This document shows, piece after piece, positions 23,827 to 32,974 of a stretch of 36,955 nucleotides of DNA (positions are counted from its first letter, which is position 1; the number at the start of each line of letters is the position of its first letter). Under the pieces are notes generated by a model. It was not told where the DNA came from and searched no databases. It worked only from the letters and a program-made list of their open reading frames with translations. The position numbers and the translations under genes are program-made. This stretch comes from Dactylosporangium sp. AC04546 (GTDB lineage: Bacteria > Actinomycetota > Actinomycetes > Mycobacteriales > Micromonosporaceae), in assembly GCF_022095675.1 (NCBI RefSeq), contig NZ_JAHYSG010000117.1, positions 1 to 36,955 of the forward strand, written 5' to 3'.

Positions 23827-26800
23827 TCACGCGGGCGGGTGGAACAGGACGCCCTTGCCGCTCTGCAGCGTGGGCTGGTTGTTGGAGTACTGGTAGGCGA
23901 TCGTGCCGGCGGCGTTCTCGATGCCGACCGTCGCGTTGCTGCCCTGCTCGAAGGCGTTGTCGAGGTCCTTGTACGCGAAGGCGATGTCGCCGTTCTCGTA
24001 GAAGACCGCCTCGAACGTCAGCCGGCGTGACGTGTTGCCGTAGATGAACACGTTGCGCCACTCCACCACGTACGCCCGGCTCGGCGCGGTGCCGATCACG
24101 CCGGTCCGCACGCTGGACGAGCCGTCGACCACCAGGTCCGACCAGAACGGGTAGGCCGTGGCGTTCGGCGCCGCGGTGGTCGGCAGCGTCGTGTGGTCGG
24201 CGTTCGCCGCGCCCGGGTTGACGAAGCTGACCTTGCCGTTGGTGTCGATCCAGGCCGAGTTGTACGTCTGCCCGTACAGCTTGACCGGGAACGGCGTCGT
24301 GACCTGGACGATGTTGTCATCGCCGGTCAGGGTCAGCGGCGTGTCGGCGTCGATGAACGCCCGGGTGCCGTCGGCGCAGGTGTAGCCGAACGCGTCGGCG
24401 CCCTGGGTGAGGGCCAGGTTCACGGTCGACGTGCCGGAGCTCACCGTCACCGGCGCGCTCGCCCCGCCACCACCGCAGGCGCCACCGGAGCCGACCGAGG
24501 CGCTGACGGTGTAGGAGCCCGCCGCCACGTTGGTGAAGGTGTACGTCCCGTTCGCCGCGGTGGTGGTGGAGGTACCACCCGGGCTCAACGTGACCGTCGC
24601 GCCCGACACCGCCGTGCCGGTCCCCTGGTTGGTGACGGTGCCCGTGACCGTGCCCGTCACCGGCGGCGGCTCGGAGCCACCGCCCGGCGACTTGAACAGC
24701 ACACCGATGCCGTTCTGCAGGGCCGAGGTGTTGTTCGAGTACTGCAGGCCGACGGTCCCGGTGGCGTTCTCGATGCCGACCGTGGCCGACGCGCCGGCCT
24801 CAGCGGTGTTGTCGATGCCGCCATAGTTGGTCACGACGTCACCGTTCTCGTACAGGATCGCCTCGACGTTCAGCCGGCGCGAGGTGAAGCCGTACTGGTA
24901 GGGGTTGCGCCACTCGACGACGAACTGCCGGTTGGGCGCGGTGCCCAGCACGGCCGTCCGCACGCTCGCCGAGCCGTCGACGACCAGGTCCGACCAGTAG
25001 GCGTAGATGGTCGAGTTCGGCAGCGCGGCCGACGGGATCGCCCCGTGCTCGGTCGCCGAGACGCCCTGGTTGGCGAAGCTCAGCCGGCCGTTGGTGTCGA
25101 CCCACGCCGAGGTGTAGGTCGTGCCGTAGAACTTGAACCCGAACGGCAGCGTGACCTGGGTCAGGTTGTCGTCGCCGGTGAGCGGCAGCACCGTGCCGTC
25201 GGCCGGGACGAACGTCCGCGGCGAGGCCGAGCACGTGTAGCCGAAGCTGTCCGAGCACGAGGCCGCGTAGCTCGCCGTGTACGTGCGGTCGGTCGTCGGC
25301 GCCGTCACCACATGGGTCTGCGCACCGCCGTCCGACCAGCCGGTGAACGTGTGCGGCACGTTCAGCAGGCTCTGCGGGGTCGGCGCGCTGACGGTGTTCG
25401 TCGAGCCCTGGATCACGGTGCGGGTGAAGGGCGCCACGCCGCTCGTCGCGCCCACGGTCAGCTGGAGGCCGGCCGGGTTGGAGGCGAACGTGAGGTCGAC
25501 CGTCTTCGGCTCCACGTTGACCGTGGTGGTGCTGGTCAGCCCGCCCGCGTCGGTCGCCGTCATACGGAACTCGAGATACGACGGGTACTCGTGGTCGGGC
25601 GCGGTGAGCGTGCCGCTCGCGACGCCGTTGAGGGTCTGCATCGGGTGCTCGTGGCACACGCCCGGCGACGAGCAGTGGTGCAGGACGATCGTCCAGCTCA
25701 GCGCCGACGCCGGCAGGGTGCCCTGCTGCGGGTCGGTGGCGTGGCCGGTGAAGCTGATCGAGTTGCCGACCGCCCAGGTGAGCGTGCTCGCCGGGGTGTC
25801 GATGAACGCCGTCGGCGCGTCGTTGCCGGCGGTGATGGTCACCGTCTTGTCGTTGCTGACGCCGAGCGTGTCGATGACCCGCAATCGGGCCGTGTACGTG
25901 CCGGGACTCGTGTAGGTGTAGGTCGCCGTCACGCCGGTGGCGTCGACCGTGCCGTCGTTGGTGAAGTCCCACTGGTACTGCAGGAGGCCCTGGTCCGCCG
26001 GGTCGGCGTCCGCCGAGGTGGAGCCGTCGAAGGTGACGGTCAGCGGGGAGCCGCCGGACGTGCGGTCGGCGGTGATCGCGGCGACCGGCGGCTGGTTGCC
26101 GTTGTAGTACCGGATCCGCCGCACCGTGCCGCCCAGGTCGACGTAGTAGAGCTCGTTGCCCGGTCCGATGGCCAGGTCGACCGGGTTCGCGGCGCCGGCG
26201 TCGAAGGTGACGATGTTGGCGTTGTTCGGCAGGCCGTTGGCGCCCGGCATCATCGCCCAGATGCAGTCGCGGGAGTAGTCGGAGAAGAACATCGCGCCCC
26301 GGTAGGCGGCCGGGTAGGGGCCGCTGTCCGGGTAGAACGCGACGCCCGACGACGAGGAGCTGCCGCTGGGGCACGTCTCGCCGGCCACGACCTTCGCGCT
26401 GTGGTTCCAGGAGTAGTACGGCTGGACGTTGGGCACCGACGGGTTCGCGCCGTACATCGGCTCACACAGGTTGAGGTTCGCACCGTCGTAGCCGCTCTGG
26501 GCCGACGGGCCCTCGATGCACGGCCAGCCGTAGTTGCCGACCGGCGTGCCGGTCGGGTTGGCCACCCGGTTGATCTCCTCGTAGGTGTTCCAGCCGACCT
26601 CGCCGCTCCACACCTCGTTGGTGCCGGGGCGCATGGTGAACCGGAACGGGTTGCGCATGCCGTAGGCGACGATGCGCCGCGCGTTGGCGTCGGCCGACGC
26701 GGCGAACGGGTTGTTCGGCATGGCCGCGCCCGTGTTCGGGTCGATGCGGATGATCGTGCCGTTCAGCTGCGTCGCGTCGCCGGTGGTGCGCACGTCCTGG

Positions 26801-27501
26801 GAGCGCAGCGCGCCGCCCTCGGCGGTCGGCGGGCTCATCGTGCCGCCCGGCGGGTCGCCGCACGGGTTGCCCGCGAACTGGCCGTAGTCGGTGGCGTTGA
26901 AGCTGGCGCCGTCACCGGAGGAGGCGTAGAGCGCGCCGTCGGCCCCGAAGTGCAGGTCGCCGATCGAGTGGCTGGGGAACTGCTGGCACCAGTCGGTGAT
27001 GAGCACCTGCTCCGAGCCGGTCATCTGGTTGCCGTTGGCCTGCAGGCGGGACAGCCGGCCGGTCACGACGCACGTGCCGTTGTTGGCGTCGGCGCAGACG
27101 TCGTTCCAGCGCGGCGCAGTACCGCCGGGCACCGCGTCGTACGTGTACAGGACGTAGACCCACGGGTTGGTGGGAAAGCCGGGCGCCAGCGCCATGCCGA
27201 GCAGGCCGCGGTCCCACTGGTCGTGCACGTTGGTGCGCAGGTCGGCGAAGGTGTCCGGGGTGGGGTCGGACAGGCTGTCGAAGACCTTGATGGTCCCGCG
27301 CTTCTCGGCGACGAACACCCGGCCGTCCGGCGAGAACTCGATGTTCGTGGGGTTCGTGAGCCCGCTGAAGACGGTCTGCTCCTGGAAGCCGGCGGGCAGT
27401 GTCCCGGCGGCGGCCGGCTGCCCACCGGCGATCGGCACGAAGATGCTGGCCATGAGGGCGGTGGCCAGGAAAGCTCGCACGGTTCGTCGACGCATCGACA
27501 T
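23827..27501 (-). CDS. Secreted PQQ-type sugar dehydrogenase-like protein with PKD and duplicated C-terminal modules
   Basis: 1224 residues, exported. Residues 1-32 are a signal peptide (MSMRRRTVRA start, AAAG end). Residues 35-470 form a beta-propeller of the soluble glucose/sorbosone dehydrogenase type (FSGLTNPTNIEFSPDGRVFVAEK, RGLLGMALAPGFPTN, IRIDPNTG and YGMRNPFRF). A PKD domain (471-556), an Ig-like segment (561-663) and a repeat-like module (667-746, ending in TFTGWSDGG) follow. Two near-duplicate modules of about 185 residues lie at 753-937 and 1038-1222, with a carboxypeptidase-regulatory-like domain between (about 950-1032). RBS GGAGAGGA precedes ATG 27501. PQQ use is inferred from the fold; no LPXTG anchor is present. 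Confidence 0.85.
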   Translation of the reverse strand: MSMRRRTVRAFLATALMASIFVPIAGGQPAAAGTLPAGFQEQTVFSGLTNPTNIEFSPDGRVFVAEKRGTIKVFDSLSDPTPDTFADLRTNVHDQWDRGLLGMALAPGFPTNPWVYVLYTYDAVPGGTAPRWNDVCADANNGTCVVTGRLSRLQANGNQMTGSEQVLITDWCQQFPSHSIGDLHFGADGALYASSGDGASFNATDYGQFAGNPCGDPPGGTMSPPTAEGGALRSQDVRTTGDATQLNGTIIRIDPNTGAAMPNNPFAASADANARRIVAYGMRNPFRFTMRPGTNEVWSGEVGWNTYEEINRVANPTGTPVGNYGWPCIEGPSAQSGYDGANLNLCEPMYGANPSVPNVQPYYSWNHSAKVVAGETCPSGSSSSSGVAFYPDSGPYPAAYRGAMFFSDYSRDCIWAMMPGANGLPNNANIVTFDAGAANPVDLAIGPGNELYYVDLGGTVRRIRYYNGNQPPVAAITADRTSGGSPLTVTFDGSTSADADPADQGLLQYQWDFTNDGTVDATGVTATYTYTSPGTYTARLRVIDTLGVSNDKTVTITAGNDAPTAFIDTPASTLTWAVGNSISFTGHATDPQQGTLPASALSWTIVLHHCSSPGVCHEHPMQTLNGVASGTLTAPDHEYPSYLEFRMTATDAGGLTSTTTVNVEPKTVDLTFASNPAGLQLTVGATSGVAPFTRTVIQGSTNTVSAPTPQSLLNVPHTFTGWSDGGAQTHVVTAPTTDRTYTASYAASCSDSFGYTCSASPRTFVPADGTVLPLTGDDNLTQVTLPFGFKFYGTTYTSAWVDTNGRLSFANQGVSATEHGAIPSAALPNSTIYAYWSDLVVDGSASVRTAVLGTAPNRQFVVEWRNPYQYGFTSRRLNVEAILYENGDVVTNYGGIDNTAEAGASATVGIENATGTVGLQYSNNTSALQNGIGVLFKSPGGGSEPPPVTGTVTGTVTNQGTGTAVSGATVTLSPGGTSTTTAANGTYTFTNVAAGSYTVSASVGSGGACGGGGASAPVTVSSGTSTVNLALTQGADAFGYTCADGTRAFIDADTPLTLTGDDNIVQVTTPFPVKLYGQTYNSAWIDTNGKVSFVNPGAANADHTTLPTTAAPNATAYPFWSDLVVDGSSSVRTGVIGTAPSRAYVVEWRNVFIYGNTSRRLTFEAVFYENGDIAFAYKDLDNAFEQGSNATVGIENAAGTIAYQYSNNQPTLQSGKGVLFHPPA

Positions 27502-27731
27502 GACCGTCCTCTCCTGAGGGGTGAGGCCGAGGCAGCGGGGGTTCCCTGCGCCCGCTGAAATTGCGCCAGCCTACCGGCCGGTACCGACGCGAGGAACTGT
27601 CGCGTTCCCGACCTCGATCAGGATTATCCGGTTCGAACCGCTCCACATTGGACACCGCCGGACCGAAAGACGACCCGATCGACCGACGCCAGTATCATCC
27701 GACGGCCTCGCCCCCCCGTCCTTCCAGAAAC

Positions 27732-27808
27732 CCGCGATCTTGGAGTTGTGGTCCGGGATTTGTCCGAAATAGACGGACAAGGTGGGAACCACAACTCCAA
27801 GATCGCGG
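27732..27808. terminator. Long nested palindrome ending the liv operon
   Basis: A perfect 21-bp inverted repeat (27732-27752 and 27788-27808; arm CCGCGATCTTGGAGTTGTGG plus T) encloses a second 7-bp one, TTGTCCG/CGGACAA (27760-27766 and 27774-27780). It starts 20 bases after the livK stop. It is likely the operon terminator and probably belongs to an interspersed palindrome family. The rest of 27502-27827 has no gene. Confidence 0.75.
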
Positions 27809-27827
27809 CACTAGGACGGGCTAACCG

Positions 27828-29132
27828 TTACAGCTTTTCGTAGCAGGGCTTGTCCAGCTTGTAGTCCTTGGCCGTCGGGCCGGTGAAGTAGTCCTTGACC
27901 AGCGGGACGTCCGTGGTTCCGTTGCCCGCCGCGGGGTTGTAGATGAGCGACTGGCGGAAGATGCCGTCCGCGCCGCCGGCGTAGTTGCCGGCGCCGTCGG
28001 GCAGCATGCCCTCGTAGTCGACCTTGGTCAGCGACTTCGCCGCCTTGACCAGGCCGGCCCGGGTCAGGTCGCCGTCGGCCTGGGCCTTCTTGAGCGCGGC
28101 CAGCAGCGGGTACGACCAGACCCAGCCGGAGGTGTAGCCGTCGTTCGGGGTGATCGACGAGCCGAGCGCCTCACGCATGGCCTTGTGCCCGGGCGAGTCG
28201 GTGGAGAACGTCTTCCACGGCGACGACTGGAGGTACAGGGCCTTCAGCGCCGGGGCGGCCGGCGACTGGAGCAGGCCCGGGTTCCAGGTCGGGCTGGTGC
28301 CGATGAACTTGCCGGTGAAGCCGCGCTGGGCGGAGCCACCGACGATGGCCGCGACGTCGGCCGGGCCGGCGGTGACGATGACCAGGTCGGGCTTCTGCGT
28401 CACGATGGCGGTGACCGCGCCGGCCTGCTTGTCGGTGCCGGAGTCGGTCTTGACGTCGATGAACTTCATGCCGAGCTTCTCGGCGGCGATCTTCGCGCCG
28501 GCGGCGGCGTCGTCGCCGTAGTCACCGGCGAGGTGGACGGCCATGACCGTCTTGGGCTTGAAGGTCTCGTTCGCGTAGTCGACAGCGTTCATCGACTCGA
28601 TGCAGTAGTTGGCGCCGGACTCGAGGATGTTGTCCTCGAACGCGTAGGCGGACGTCCACGCCGCGGGGGCGGCCAGCACGTTGTTCGCCTTCATGTCACC
28701 GAGGATCGCGGCCGTCGTCGGGGAGCCGAGGCTCTGCGCGAGGGCCAGCACCTTGCCCTTGATCTCCTGGTAGACCTCGTTGTGGGTCTGCGGGTTGTAC
28801 TTGTTGTCCCGCACGTAGGTCTCGGCGTCGACGTCGTAGCCGCCGATGCCGCCCTGGGTGTTGACCCGCTTCCAGAACGCCTTCTGCGCCTCGGTGATCG
28901 GCACGGCGAGCGCCTTGAACGGGCCGACGGTCAGGTCGGAGATGATGCCGAGGTAGATGCAGCCACGGTCCTTGTGCTCGGACTTGGGGCAGGGTTCCTT
29001 GGTGATGCCGACGTCGACCTTCGGGCCGCCGGACGACGACGTGTCTCCGCTGTCGGAGTCGCCGCCGCGGCAGGCCGTGAGCCCGCCGATGGCGAGCACC
29101 GCGGCCAGGGTGATGGCACCCAACCTCTTCAT
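27828..29132 (-). CDS. ABC transporter substrate-binding lipoprotein (LivK type)
   Basis: 434 residues. The lipobox LTAC places the lipid-anchored Cys at 21, after a short signal peptide. The mature protein is a periplasmic-binding-type-1 fold like LivJ/K: IYLGIISDLTVGPF, VNTQGGIGGYDV, HLAGDYGDDAAAGAKIAAEKLGM and KPDLVIVTAGPADVAAIVGGS. It captures the substrate outside the membrane and delivers it to LivHM. It is last in the operon, 37 bases after livM, with its own RBS (AAGGAG). Presence of fadD in the operon makes a carboxylic acid as likely a ligand as an amino acid. Confidence 0.92.
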   Translation of the reverse strand: MKRLGAITLAAVLAIGGLTACRGGDSDSGDTSSSGGPKVDVGITKEPCPKSEHKDRGCIYLGIISDLTVGPFKALAVPITEAQKAFWKRVNTQGGIGGYDVDAETYVRDNKYNPQTHNEVYQEIKGKVLALAQSLGSPTTAAILGDMKANNVLAAPAAWTSAYAFEDNILESGANYCIESMNAVDYANETFKPKTVMAVHLAGDYGDDAAAGAKIAAEKLGMKFIDVKTDSGTDKQAGAVTAIVTQKPDLVIVTAGPADVAAIVGGSAQRGFTGKFIGTSPTWNPGLLQSPAAPALKALYLQSSPWKTFSTDSPGHKAMREALGSSITPNDGYTSGWVWSYPLLAALKKAQADGDLTRAGLVKAAKSLTKVDYEGMLPDGAGNYAGGADGIFRQSLIYNPAAGNGTTDVPLVKDYFTGPTAKDYKLDKPCYEKL

Positions 29133-29169
29133 TGAGGAGCTCCTTCGTAGGGGTGTCGGGAGGAGGAGG

Positions 29170-30270
29170 TCAGTACGAGAACGGCCAGGCCTTCCAGTAG
29201 TTGCGGAGCCGTATCCAGATGCCGAAGAGACCGCGCGGCTCGAAGATCAGGAACACGATGATCAACACGCCGTAGAGGACGGTCTCCAGCTGATAGGCAT
29301 TGGGCGACTCCACGGGGGAGTTGCTGATGAACGGAAGGAACGACGGGACCTCCCGGGTCAGCCGCGGCAGCAGCGTGATCAGGAAGGCGCCCAGGACGGC
29401 GCCGCTCACGGTGCCCGCACCGCCGATGAGGATCATGGCGATGTACTGCACCGACAGCAGCAGGTTGAAGGAGGTCGGGTCGAAGTAGCCCGCCCCGACG
29501 TACAGCAGCGCACCGGCGCAGCCGGCGTAGAACGACGACACCCCGAAGGCCACCGTCTTGTACCTGGCCAGGTTCACTCCGATCACGCCGGCCGCGATGT
29601 CGCGGTCCCGGATCGCGGTGAAGGCCCGGCCCACTCGCGAACGCGCCAGGTTGCGCGCCGTGAGAGCCGCGAGAACCAGCAGCACGAGCATCAGGAGGTA
29701 CAACTTCTGATCCCGTGTGAGAAATGCGTCGGTGGTGTTGAGGTCGTAGCCCAGCAGCGACGGCGCCGGGGGCTGGCGGCCGACGCCGGGCCCGCCGGTG
29801 AGCTCCGACCACTCGTTGATCACGTGAGCGCCGATGAAGACCAGGCCGAGCGTGACGATGGCCAGGTACAGGCCGCGCAGCCGGGTGGCGAGCGGGGCCA
29901 CCAGGACACCGGCGACCGCCGCGGCGAGCCCGGCCGCGGGCAGCCAGATCAGCACCTCGGTGATGCCGAAGCCGATCGTGCGGCCCTCCGGGTCGCCGGC
30001 CAGGGCGGCCGCCGTGTAGGCGCCGATCGCCAGGAAGAACGCGTGGCCGAGGGACACCTGCCCGGCCAGGCCGGTGACGATGTTGAGCCCGATCGCACCG
30101 ACCGCGGTGACGCAGGCGACGCCGAGCAGCTGGAGCATCTCGTCCTGCACCAGCCAGGGCAGGGCGAAGGCGACCACGAGCAGGCCGCCGACGGCGACGC
30201 GCTTGCTGGTCGTGTCGAGGAGCGCGACCTCCTGACCGTAGGAGGTGCGCAGCAGCGGGCGGTTCCTCAT
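29170..30270 (-). CDS. ABC transporter permease (LivM type)
   Basis: 366 residues, about ten hydrophobic segments. The family signatures are GLNIVTGLAGQVSLGHAFF near residue 65, TRLRGLYLAIVTLGLVFI, GRAFTAIRDRDIAAGVIGVNL (the cytoplasmic loop contacting the ATPase) and GGAGTVSGAVLGAF. The start at 30270 overlaps the livH stop (ATGA). It pairs with LivH in the membrane. Confidence 0.93.
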   Translation of the reverse strand: MRNRPLLRTSYGQEVALLDTTSKRVAVGGLLVVAFALPWLVQDEMLQLLGVACVTAVGAIGLNIVTGLAGQVSLGHAFFLAIGAYTAAALAGDPEGRTIGFGITEVLIWLPAAGLAAAVAGVLVAPLATRLRGLYLAIVTLGLVFIGAHVINEWSELTGGPGVGRQPPAPSLLGYDLNTTDAFLTRDQKLYLLMLVLLVLAALTARNLARSRVGRAFTAIRDRDIAAGVIGVNLARYKTVAFGVSSFYAGCAGALLYVGAGYFDPTSFNLLLSVQYIAMILIGGAGTVSGAVLGAFLITLLPRLTREVPSFLPFISNSPVESPNAYQLETVLYGVLIIVFLIFEPRGLFGIWIRLRNYWKAWPFSY

Positions 30271-31154
30271 ACCCTTTCGACCTCCCGGGTGCCGAACAGG
30301 CCGTAGGGGCGCACGAGCAGGATCAGCAGCATCACGACGTACGGCGTGACGACCGAGAAGTTGCCGCCCAGCCAGGGGAAGTCGCCCTGGTAGGTGGCGG
30401 TGACCTCCTGGACCACGCCGACGACCAGCCCACCGACGACGGCGCCGGGCAGCGAGTCGAGGCCGCCGAGGATGATCACCGGCAGCGCGGTCAGCGCGAC
30501 CAGCCACAGCGACTCGCTCACGCTGCCGCCGACCGCGGCGAACGTGCCGGCCACCGCGGCGAGGGCCCCGGCCAGCGCCCACGACAGCGCGAACACCGCG
30601 CCGACGCTGACGCCCTGGGCGAGGGCGGCCTCCTGGTCGTATGAGGCGGCCCGCATCGCCAGGCCGGTCCGGGTGTACCGGAAGAACAGGAACAGCCCGG
30701 CGATGAGCACCGCGGTCGTGACGACCATGGCGACGTGCCGCTGCTCGATGAGGATGCCGCCGGGCAGCTTCCACGTGTCCAGGCCCCACGGGTCGCCGAC
30801 GTGCCGCACGTCGAGCCCGATGAGGGCGTTGACGACGACGCGGACGGCGATGTCGATGCCGAGCGTGATGATCGCGACGGTGAACACCGGCCGGCCGACC
30901 ATCGGCCGCACCGCGAGCCGCTCGACGCCGAGCGCCAGCGCGCCGGTGACCACCGCGGCCACCGCGAGCGCGCCGAAGAACCCGAGCGGCTTGACCAGGT
31001 AGGTGACCAGGACCGCACCGGCGAGCATGAACGCCGGCTGGGCGAACGAGATGACCCGGGTGGCCTTGTAGATGATGACGAAGCCGAGGCCCAGCAGCGC
31101 GTAGACGCTGCCCGTGCCGATGCCCCGCAGGATGCTCTCGAGGACGTCTTTCAC
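30267..31154 (-). CDS. ABC transporter permease (LivH type)
   Basis: 295 residues with about eight membrane segments. Signatures are GIGTGSVYALLGLGFVIIYK, the LivH-type RYTRTGLAMRAASYDQEAA loop, and PVIILGGLDSLPGAVVGGL. It starts at GTG 31154, which overlaps the fadD stop (GTGA), so translation is coupled to the acyl-CoA synthetase. It partners with LivM. Confidence 0.93.
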   Translation of the reverse strand: MKDVLESILRGIGTGSVYALLGLGFVIIYKATRVISFAQPAFMLAGAVLVTYLVKPLGFFGALAVAAVVTGALALGVERLAVRPMVGRPVFTVAIITLGIDIAVRVVVNALIGLDVRHVGDPWGLDTWKLPGGILIEQRHVAMVVTTAVLIAGLFLFFRYTRTGLAMRAASYDQEAALAQGVSVGAVFALSWALAGALAAVAGTFAAVGGSVSESLWLVALTALPVIILGGLDSLPGAVVGGLVVGVVQEVTATYQGDFPWLGGNFSVVTPYVVMLLILLVRPYGLFGTREVERV

Positions 31155-32974
31155 GCCTTGCTCCGGTACATGTCGTCAACGATCTCGGCGAACACCGTCG
31201 CGATCGAGCCGCGCTTGACCTTCTGGGTCGCGGTCAACTCACCGTCCTCGTGGTCGAGTTCCTTGGGCAGCGTGCGGAACGTCTTCACCTGCTCCACCGG
31301 GTTGTGCTTGGCGTTGACCTCGTCGACGACCTTCTGGATCAGGGCGACGACCTCGGGCTTGTTGCTCAGGTCGCGGTACGTCGTGTAGCCGAGGCCGTGC
31401 CGCTGGGCCCACTCGCCGACCGTGTCGAGCTCGATGCCGATGAGGGCGGTGAGGTACGCGCGACGGTCGCCGATGACGATCGCTTCCTTGACGTACGGCG
31501 ACGCCTTGAGCGCGTTCTCGATCTCGCTCGGCGCGACGTTCTTGCCACCCGAGGTGATGATGATGTCCTTCGCGCGGTCGGTGATCCGCAGATGCGTGCC
31601 GTCGATGAGCTCGCCGACGTCGCCGGTGCGCAGCCAGCCGTCCGCCGTCATGGCACGCGCGGTGGCCTCGGGGTCGTTGTAGTACCCGGCGAACGTCCCG
31701 GGGTGGCGGGTCTGGATCTCGCCGTCGTCGGCGATGCGGATCTCGACCCCGCCCTGGGCCTCCCCCACCGTGCCGATCCTCACCCGGCCCGGCCGGTTGC
31801 CGGTGGCCACCGCGGTGTTCTCGGTCATCCCGTACAGCTCGTGCATCGGCACGCCGATGCCCATGAAGAACTTCAGGACGTCGGGGGCGATCGGCGCGGC
31901 ACCGCTGGCCGCGTACCGCACCCGCCGGACGCCGATGCGCTCGCGCAGGGCCCGGTAGCACAGCAGCCAGCCGATCGCGTACAGCACGCGGCTGCCCGCG
32001 GTGTGCCTGCCGCCGTTCGCGGCGAGCGTCGTGCCGATCCGGTCGGCCGCCTTGAGCCAGAGCCGCGCGTTGGCCCGCTTGAACCGCGACGCGCCGGACA
32101 GCCGGACGGTGACCCCGGCGAGCATCTTCTCCCAGATACGTGGGACGCCGAAGAGGATCGTCGGTTGTACCTCACGAAGGTCCGCCTGCACGGTCGCGAT
32201 CGACTCGCCGAAGTGCACGACGACCGCCGACGACGCGTTGAACCACACCGTGAAGACCCGCTCGGCGACGTGGCACAGCGGCAGATACGACAGCGTGAGG
32301 TCGCGCGGCCCGGGCGGCGGCGAGGCGAACCCGCCGCCGGCGACGAGCGTGTCGATGGCGAAGTCCACGTTGGCGACGGTGAGCATCGCGCCCTTGGGCC
32401 GCCCGGTGGTGCCGGACGTGTAGACCAGCGTGGCCACGTCGGCCGGCGTCGACGCCGCCATTCGCTCGGCGACCGCCTCCGGGTGCTCGGCCCGGTGACC
32501 GGTGCCCAGCGCGAGCAGGTCCTTCCAGGCGATGAGCTTGGGGTGGTCGTACCGGTGCAGGATCCCCCGTGGCTCGATGAACACGATCCGCTCCAGGGCC
32601 GGGCAGCCGTCGATGACCTCCAGCGCCTTGTCGACCTGCTCCTGGTCCTCCGCGAAGAGGATCCGCGCGCCGGAGTGCTCGAGCAGGTAGCGCACCTCCT
32701 CGGGCGGATTGGTCGGGTAGAGCCCGACCGTCGAGCCGCGCACGGCGACCGCGGCGACGTCGGTGAACAGCCACTCGGGCCGGTTCTCCGACTGGATCGC
32801 GACCCGGTCACCGGGCTCGATGCCCAGGGCCAGCAGGGCGTGGGCGACCGTCTCGGCGGTGTCCCAGTACTCGCCCCAGGTGATCTCCTGCCAGATGCCG
32901 AGCTGCTTCTCGCGCATGGCCACGGTCGCGGGCGTCGCCTTGGCGCGGTCGCGCACCAGGGTCGCGATGGTCAT
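31151..32974 (-). CDS. fadD: AMP-forming acyl-CoA synthetase (long-chain FadD type)
   Basis: Activates a carboxylic acid with ATP and CoA. The 607 residues carry the ANL-family signatures: the phosphate loop YTSGTTGRPKGAM (185-197), the adenylate motif ELYGMTENTAVATG (around 385), DGWLRTGDVGEL and the hinge DRAKDIIITSGGKNVAPSEIEN. The C-terminal catalytic Lys lies in ELTATQKVKRG. Length and order fit long-chain synthetases of the FadD15/FAA1 group. It is embedded in the liv operon: the start at 32974 overlaps the livG stop (ATGA) and the stop overlaps the livH start. That tight coupling suggests it acts on the transported substrate. Confidence 0.95.
   Translation of the reverse strand: MTIATLVRDRAKATPATVAMREKQLGIWQEITWGEYWDTAETVAHALLALGIEPGDRVAIQSENRPEWLFTDVAAVAVRGSTVGLYPTNPPEEVRYLLEHSGARILFAEDQEQVDKALEVIDGCPALERIVFIEPRGILHRYDHPKLIAWKDLLALGTGHRAEHPEAVAERMAASTPADVATLVYTSGTTGRPKGAMLTVANVDFAIDTLVAGGGFASPPPGPRDLTLSYLPLCHVAERVFTVWFNASSAVVVHFGESIATVQADLREVQPTILFGVPRIWEKMLAGVTVRLSGASRFKRANARLWLKAADRIGTTLAANGGRHTAGSRVLYAIGWLLCYRALRERIGVRRVRYAASGAAPIAPDVLKFFMGIGVPMHELYGMTENTAVATGNRPGRVRIGTVGEAQGGVEIRIADDGEIQTRHPGTFAGYYNDPEATARAMTADGWLRTGDVGELIDGTHLRITDRAKDIIITSGGKNVAPSEIENALKASPYVKEAIVIGDRRAYLTALIGIELDTVGEWAQRHGLGYTTYRDLSNKPEVVALIQKVVDEVNAKHNPVEQVKTFRTLPKELDHEDGELTATQKVKRGSIATVFAEIVDDMYRSKA

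Noticed and set aside
24193..27558. 1121-residue plus-strand ORF opposite the sugar dehydrogenase gene
   Set aside because: It is Arg/Gly/Val-rich antisense of a well-supported secreted protein, a usual artefact in GC-rich DNA.
29170..31179. 669-residue fusion frame across livM and livH
   Set aside because: The upstream part is a shadow of livH; livM starts at 30270 with an ATGA overlap.
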